From the NCBI GenBank assembly GCA_963664065.1, contig OY760942.1, positions 1,116,001-1,180,000 on the forward strand: a DNA stretch of 64,000 nucleotides, written 5' to 3'. The first letter of the stretch is position 1. Every line of letters begins with the position of its first letter. Shown one piece after another: positions 61,954 through 64,000 of this stretch. A program made the position numbers and the translations under genes. Source of the DNA: JABDJL01 sp963664065 (GTDB lineage Bacteria; Pseudomonadota; Gammaproteobacteria; Xanthomonadales; SZUA-36). The notes below the pieces were generated by a model. It was given only the letters and a program-made list of their open reading frames with translations. It was not told the origin of the DNA and did no database searches.

Positions 61954-63570
61954 TCACAGCCGCAGCAACAGCCAACCAAGACCGAAATTAATGCTGAACA
62001 GGACAATCAGCGCCAGCACCCAGTTGCGCAAGGCCTGGCCGGGTCCGCCGGATGCCGGCGCTGCAAACCCTTGCCAACCCCTGCCACCTGGTCGTATCAA
62101 TTCGACAAACGCCTCCAGTCGTTCCCGTGCAGCCGGTGCAGTAAACAGCGTAACCGGTATCCACACCAGGGCGGTTAAAGTGACCGTTGTAAGCAACTTT
62201 TGGGAATACAGCCAATCGCCGTGACTGAAGTTGATCCAGGTAGCGATCACACCAGAAGCAATCATGGCTGAGAACTCCGACCAGGCATTGATACGCCACC
62301 AGTACCAGCGAATGATCCACACCGGGCCTGCCCCGGCAGCAAAGGTCAACAGGAATTTCCAGGCACCGGCTACCGAGTCCATGTTTAAGGCCAAAACGAT
62401 GCTGATTGCGAGCAGCACGAGCATGGCCATGCGGGACATCCATACGTAGTGTCTCTGGCTGGCATCCGGTTTGATGAACCGGCGGTAAATATCATTGATC
62501 ATGTACGAGGCGCCCAGGTTCAGGTGGGTATCGACGGTGGACATGAATGCCCCGATCAGGCTGGCCAGTACCAGGCCCAAAAGACCAGCCGGGAGCACCC
62601 TCGCCATGGTCATGGAATAGGCTTGCTCCGGGTCGGCCAGCTGGTCAAACAGCAACAACGAGGCCAACGCGGTCAGAATCCACGGCCAGACCTGTATGGC
62701 GTAATTAATAAATGCATAAAGCAGGGTGGCGGCAAAAGCATGTTGCTCATTCTTGGCCGACAGCATGCGCTGGATATGTTTACCGCCGCCATCCGCGTAT
62801 TTGTGTGCCCACCACTGCACCATGATATAGGTGAGGAAAACGGAAACCGGGCCCAGGTTGTCGCGCTTCAGTTCCGGCATAAAGTGCAGCTTCTGCTCCA
62901 TACCTTGCTGCTCAAGCCCGCTGACCAGTGCGCCTAGTCCACCCACCTCGTTGACGGCAAACACCGCCAGCGTTATAGATCCGGCCAGGGCGATGAAATA
63001 CTGAATAAAATCGGTAATGACCACGCCGTAAAAGCCTGAGGCCAGCGTGTAGACCAGCGCAAGTGTCGTTGCCCCGACCAGTATCCATTCCACAGGAATA
63101 TCCGTCAGCCCGCCCAGCACCTTTATGACTGCCAGGAACACCCAGCCCATGATGAAGGCATTGAACAGCACACCGAAGTAAAAACCTTTAAACAGGCGCA
63201 ATGCAGCCGCCGGCTTGCCGGCGTAACGTTTTTCGATGATTTCGGCATCAGTCATGACGCCGGAGCGCCGCCAAAGGCGCGCAAACAGAAAGGCCACCAG
63301 CAGGGCCGATATGGCGCTGGCCCAGAAAAACCATACCCCGGAAATACCCTCAGTGCGAATAAAGTAAGTGAGTGAAACGGGCGTATCGATGGAAAAATTG
63401 GTGGCTGCCATTGAAACGCCGATCAGCCACCAGGGCATATGCCGCCCGCCAATAAAGAACTCATCCACAGACTTGCTTGCGCGACGGGTGAGCAGCATGC
63501 CGGCCGCAAAGATCAGCAGCAGGTAGCTTGCTACCACGATCAGGTCAAGCTGGGTGAGGTGGCGGCTCAT
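61954..63570 (-). CDS. Sodium:solute symporter family transporter
   Basis: This 538-residue protein has about 13-14 membrane spans. It has DEFFIGGRHMPWWLIGVSMA, ATNFSIDTPVSLTYFIRTEG and SLIGAFMSTVDTHLNLGASY, the last carrying the sodium-site Ser/Thr region of the SSS family. The solute is unknown; related proteins carry sugars, carboxylates or amino acids. It is transcribed toward the ETF-QO gene with 106 bp between stop and start. Confidence 0.88.
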   Translation of the reverse strand: MSRHLTQLDLIVVASYLLLIFAAGMLLTRRASKSVDEFFIGGRHMPWWLIGVSMAATNFSIDTPVSLTYFIRTEGISGVWFFWASAISALLVAFLFARLWRRSGVMTDAEIIEKRYAGKPAAALRLFKGFYFGVLFNAFIMGWVFLAVIKVLGGLTDIPVEWILVGATTLALVYTLASGFYGVVITDFIQYFIALAGSITLAVFAVNEVGGLGALVSGLEQQGMEQKLHFMPELKRDNLGPVSVFLTYIMVQWWAHKYADGGGKHIQRMLSAKNEQHAFAATLLYAFINYAIQVWPWILTALASLLLFDQLADPEQAYSMTMARVLPAGLLGLVLASLIGAFMSTVDTHLNLGASYMINDIYRRFIKPDASQRHYVWMSRMAMLVLLAISIVLALNMDSVAGAWKFLLTFAAGAGPVWIIRWYWWRINAWSEFSAMIASGVIATWINFSHGDWLYSQKLLTTVTLTALVWIPVTLFTAPAARERLEAFVELIRPGGRGWQGFAAPASGGPGQALRNWVLALIVLFSINFGLGWLLLRL

Positions 63571-63604
63571 GTGCTATGCATGACCGCACAGCCGTCAGAC
63601 ATTG

Positions 63605-64000
63605 TCAATCCAGGCGCTTGTGGAAGCGTTTCACTGCAAAGGTCATTGCGATCAGTATGAAGCCCACCAGGATCATCAGTTCTCCAGCAAGGGCACCCAG
63701 GCTAGCGCCGCGTAAAACCACGCCTCGTATCAGGCGCATAAAATGTGTCATCGGGAGGATTTCGGCGATCCACTGGGCCAGCCATGGCATTCCTGCGAAA
63801 GGAAAGATGAAACCGGACAGCAATATTGAAGGCAGCAAGACAAAAAAGGTCAGTTGCATGGCCTGAAACTGATTCTGGGCCACGGTAGAAATCATCAAGC
63901 CGAGTGCGAGGTTGGCGATAATGAATGTTAGCGTCACCACGTAGGCATTCAATAGTGCGCCGCGGATTGGCACCTTGAATAAAAGCACGCCGAGCGCCAG
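63605..64000 (-). CDS. ABC-2 type transporter permease (partial)
   Basis: 131 C-terminal residues are visible; the gene continues beyond the right edge. Four to five hydrophobic helices and the segment LPSILLSGFIFPFAGMPW with EILPMTHFMRLIRGVVLRGA are typical of YhhJ/YbhR-like ABC-2 permeases that form drug or polymer exporters. The partner ATPase is not in the window. Confidence 0.85.
   Translation of the reverse strand: MALGVLLFKVPIRGALLNAYVVTLTFIIANLALGLMISTVAQNQFQAMQLTFFVLLPSILLSGFIFPFAGMPWLAQWIAEILPMTHFMRLIRGVVLRGASLGALAGELMILVGFILIAMTFAVKRFHKRLD

Noticed and set aside
1..64000. CRISPR arrays, tRNA or rRNA genes
   Set aside because: No regularly spaced direct repeats and no recognisable tRNA or rRNA sequence were seen in the intergenic regions on either strand; covariance models were not run.

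Overview
The window comes from a gammaproteobacterial chromosome outside the Enterobacterales. The best evidence is the order rpsB-tsf-pyrH-frr-uppS-cdsA-dxr-rseP-bamA-skp-lpxD-fabZ-lpxA-lpxB-rnhB between 36.3 and 21.3 kb, together with complete lipid A and outer-membrane assembly genes. The metabolic genes (polyamine, tyrosine, tryptophan and acetoacetate use, ETF/ETF-QO, a TonB-dependent receptor) suit a free-living aerobic heterotroph. I cannot name the genus from sequence alone.

Layout. 1-1073: partial secreted D-aminoacylase. 1114-2798: a complete IS1595-family insertion sequence with perfect terminal repeats, an 8-bp target duplication and two passenger ORFs. 2.9-9.8 kb: polyamine catabolism (pyruvate aminotransferase, Tat-exported spermidine-dehydrogenase-like flavoprotein, agmatinase-type ureohydrolase, gamma-glutamyl-GABA hydrolase-like amidotransferase), with an AAC(6')-I-like acetyltransferase alongside. 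7.0-13.3 kb: two paralogous membrane proteins of unknown function flank a methylenetetrahydrofolate reductase-like gene coupled to an unrecognised methyltransferase-like gene, which has a 38-bp palindrome in its upstream region. 13.4-21.3 kb: small conserved genes (Mpo1-like, DUF445, an asparaginase-domain protein, DUF2069, wrbA, arsC, YihY, acylphosphatase) and a 952-residue exported protein of unknown function. 21.3-36.5 kb: the translation/envelope operon, headed by a promoter and a structured leader. 36.5-42.0 kb: a TPR membrane protein, a secreted propeller-like protein, and an E1alpha-E1beta-E2 2-oxoacid dehydrogenase operon. 42.2-47.6 kb: tryptophan 2,3-dioxygenase and a MarR-controlled homogentisate pathway (hppD-hmgA-fahA-maiA). 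47.7-53 kb: a lipoprotein/OmpA pair, a YdcH-like protein, cystathionine beta-synthase and a TPR protein. 53-55.3 kb: a TonB-dependent receptor interrupted by one in-frame TGA. 55.5-64 kb: an FkbO/Hyg5/XanB2-type chorismatase, acetoacetyl-CoA synthetase, etfA, etfB, ETF-ubiquinone oxidoreductase, a sodium:solute symporter and a partial ABC-2 permease.

How the parts fit. The polyamine genes would take agmatine, putrescine and spermidine toward GABA and succinate. The homogentisate genes take tyrosine to fumarate and acetoacetate; acetoacetate can be activated by the acetoacetyl-CoA synthetase at 57 kb, and acyl-CoA oxidation drains through EtfAB and ETF-QO to quinone. The neighbouring chorismatase may supply hydroxybenzoates, possibly for quinone or pigment synthesis. 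Three copies of a GGGGTCAG-ended inverted repeat lie between genes, and one supplies the stop codon of its upstream gene. I saw no tRNA, rRNA or CRISPR array.
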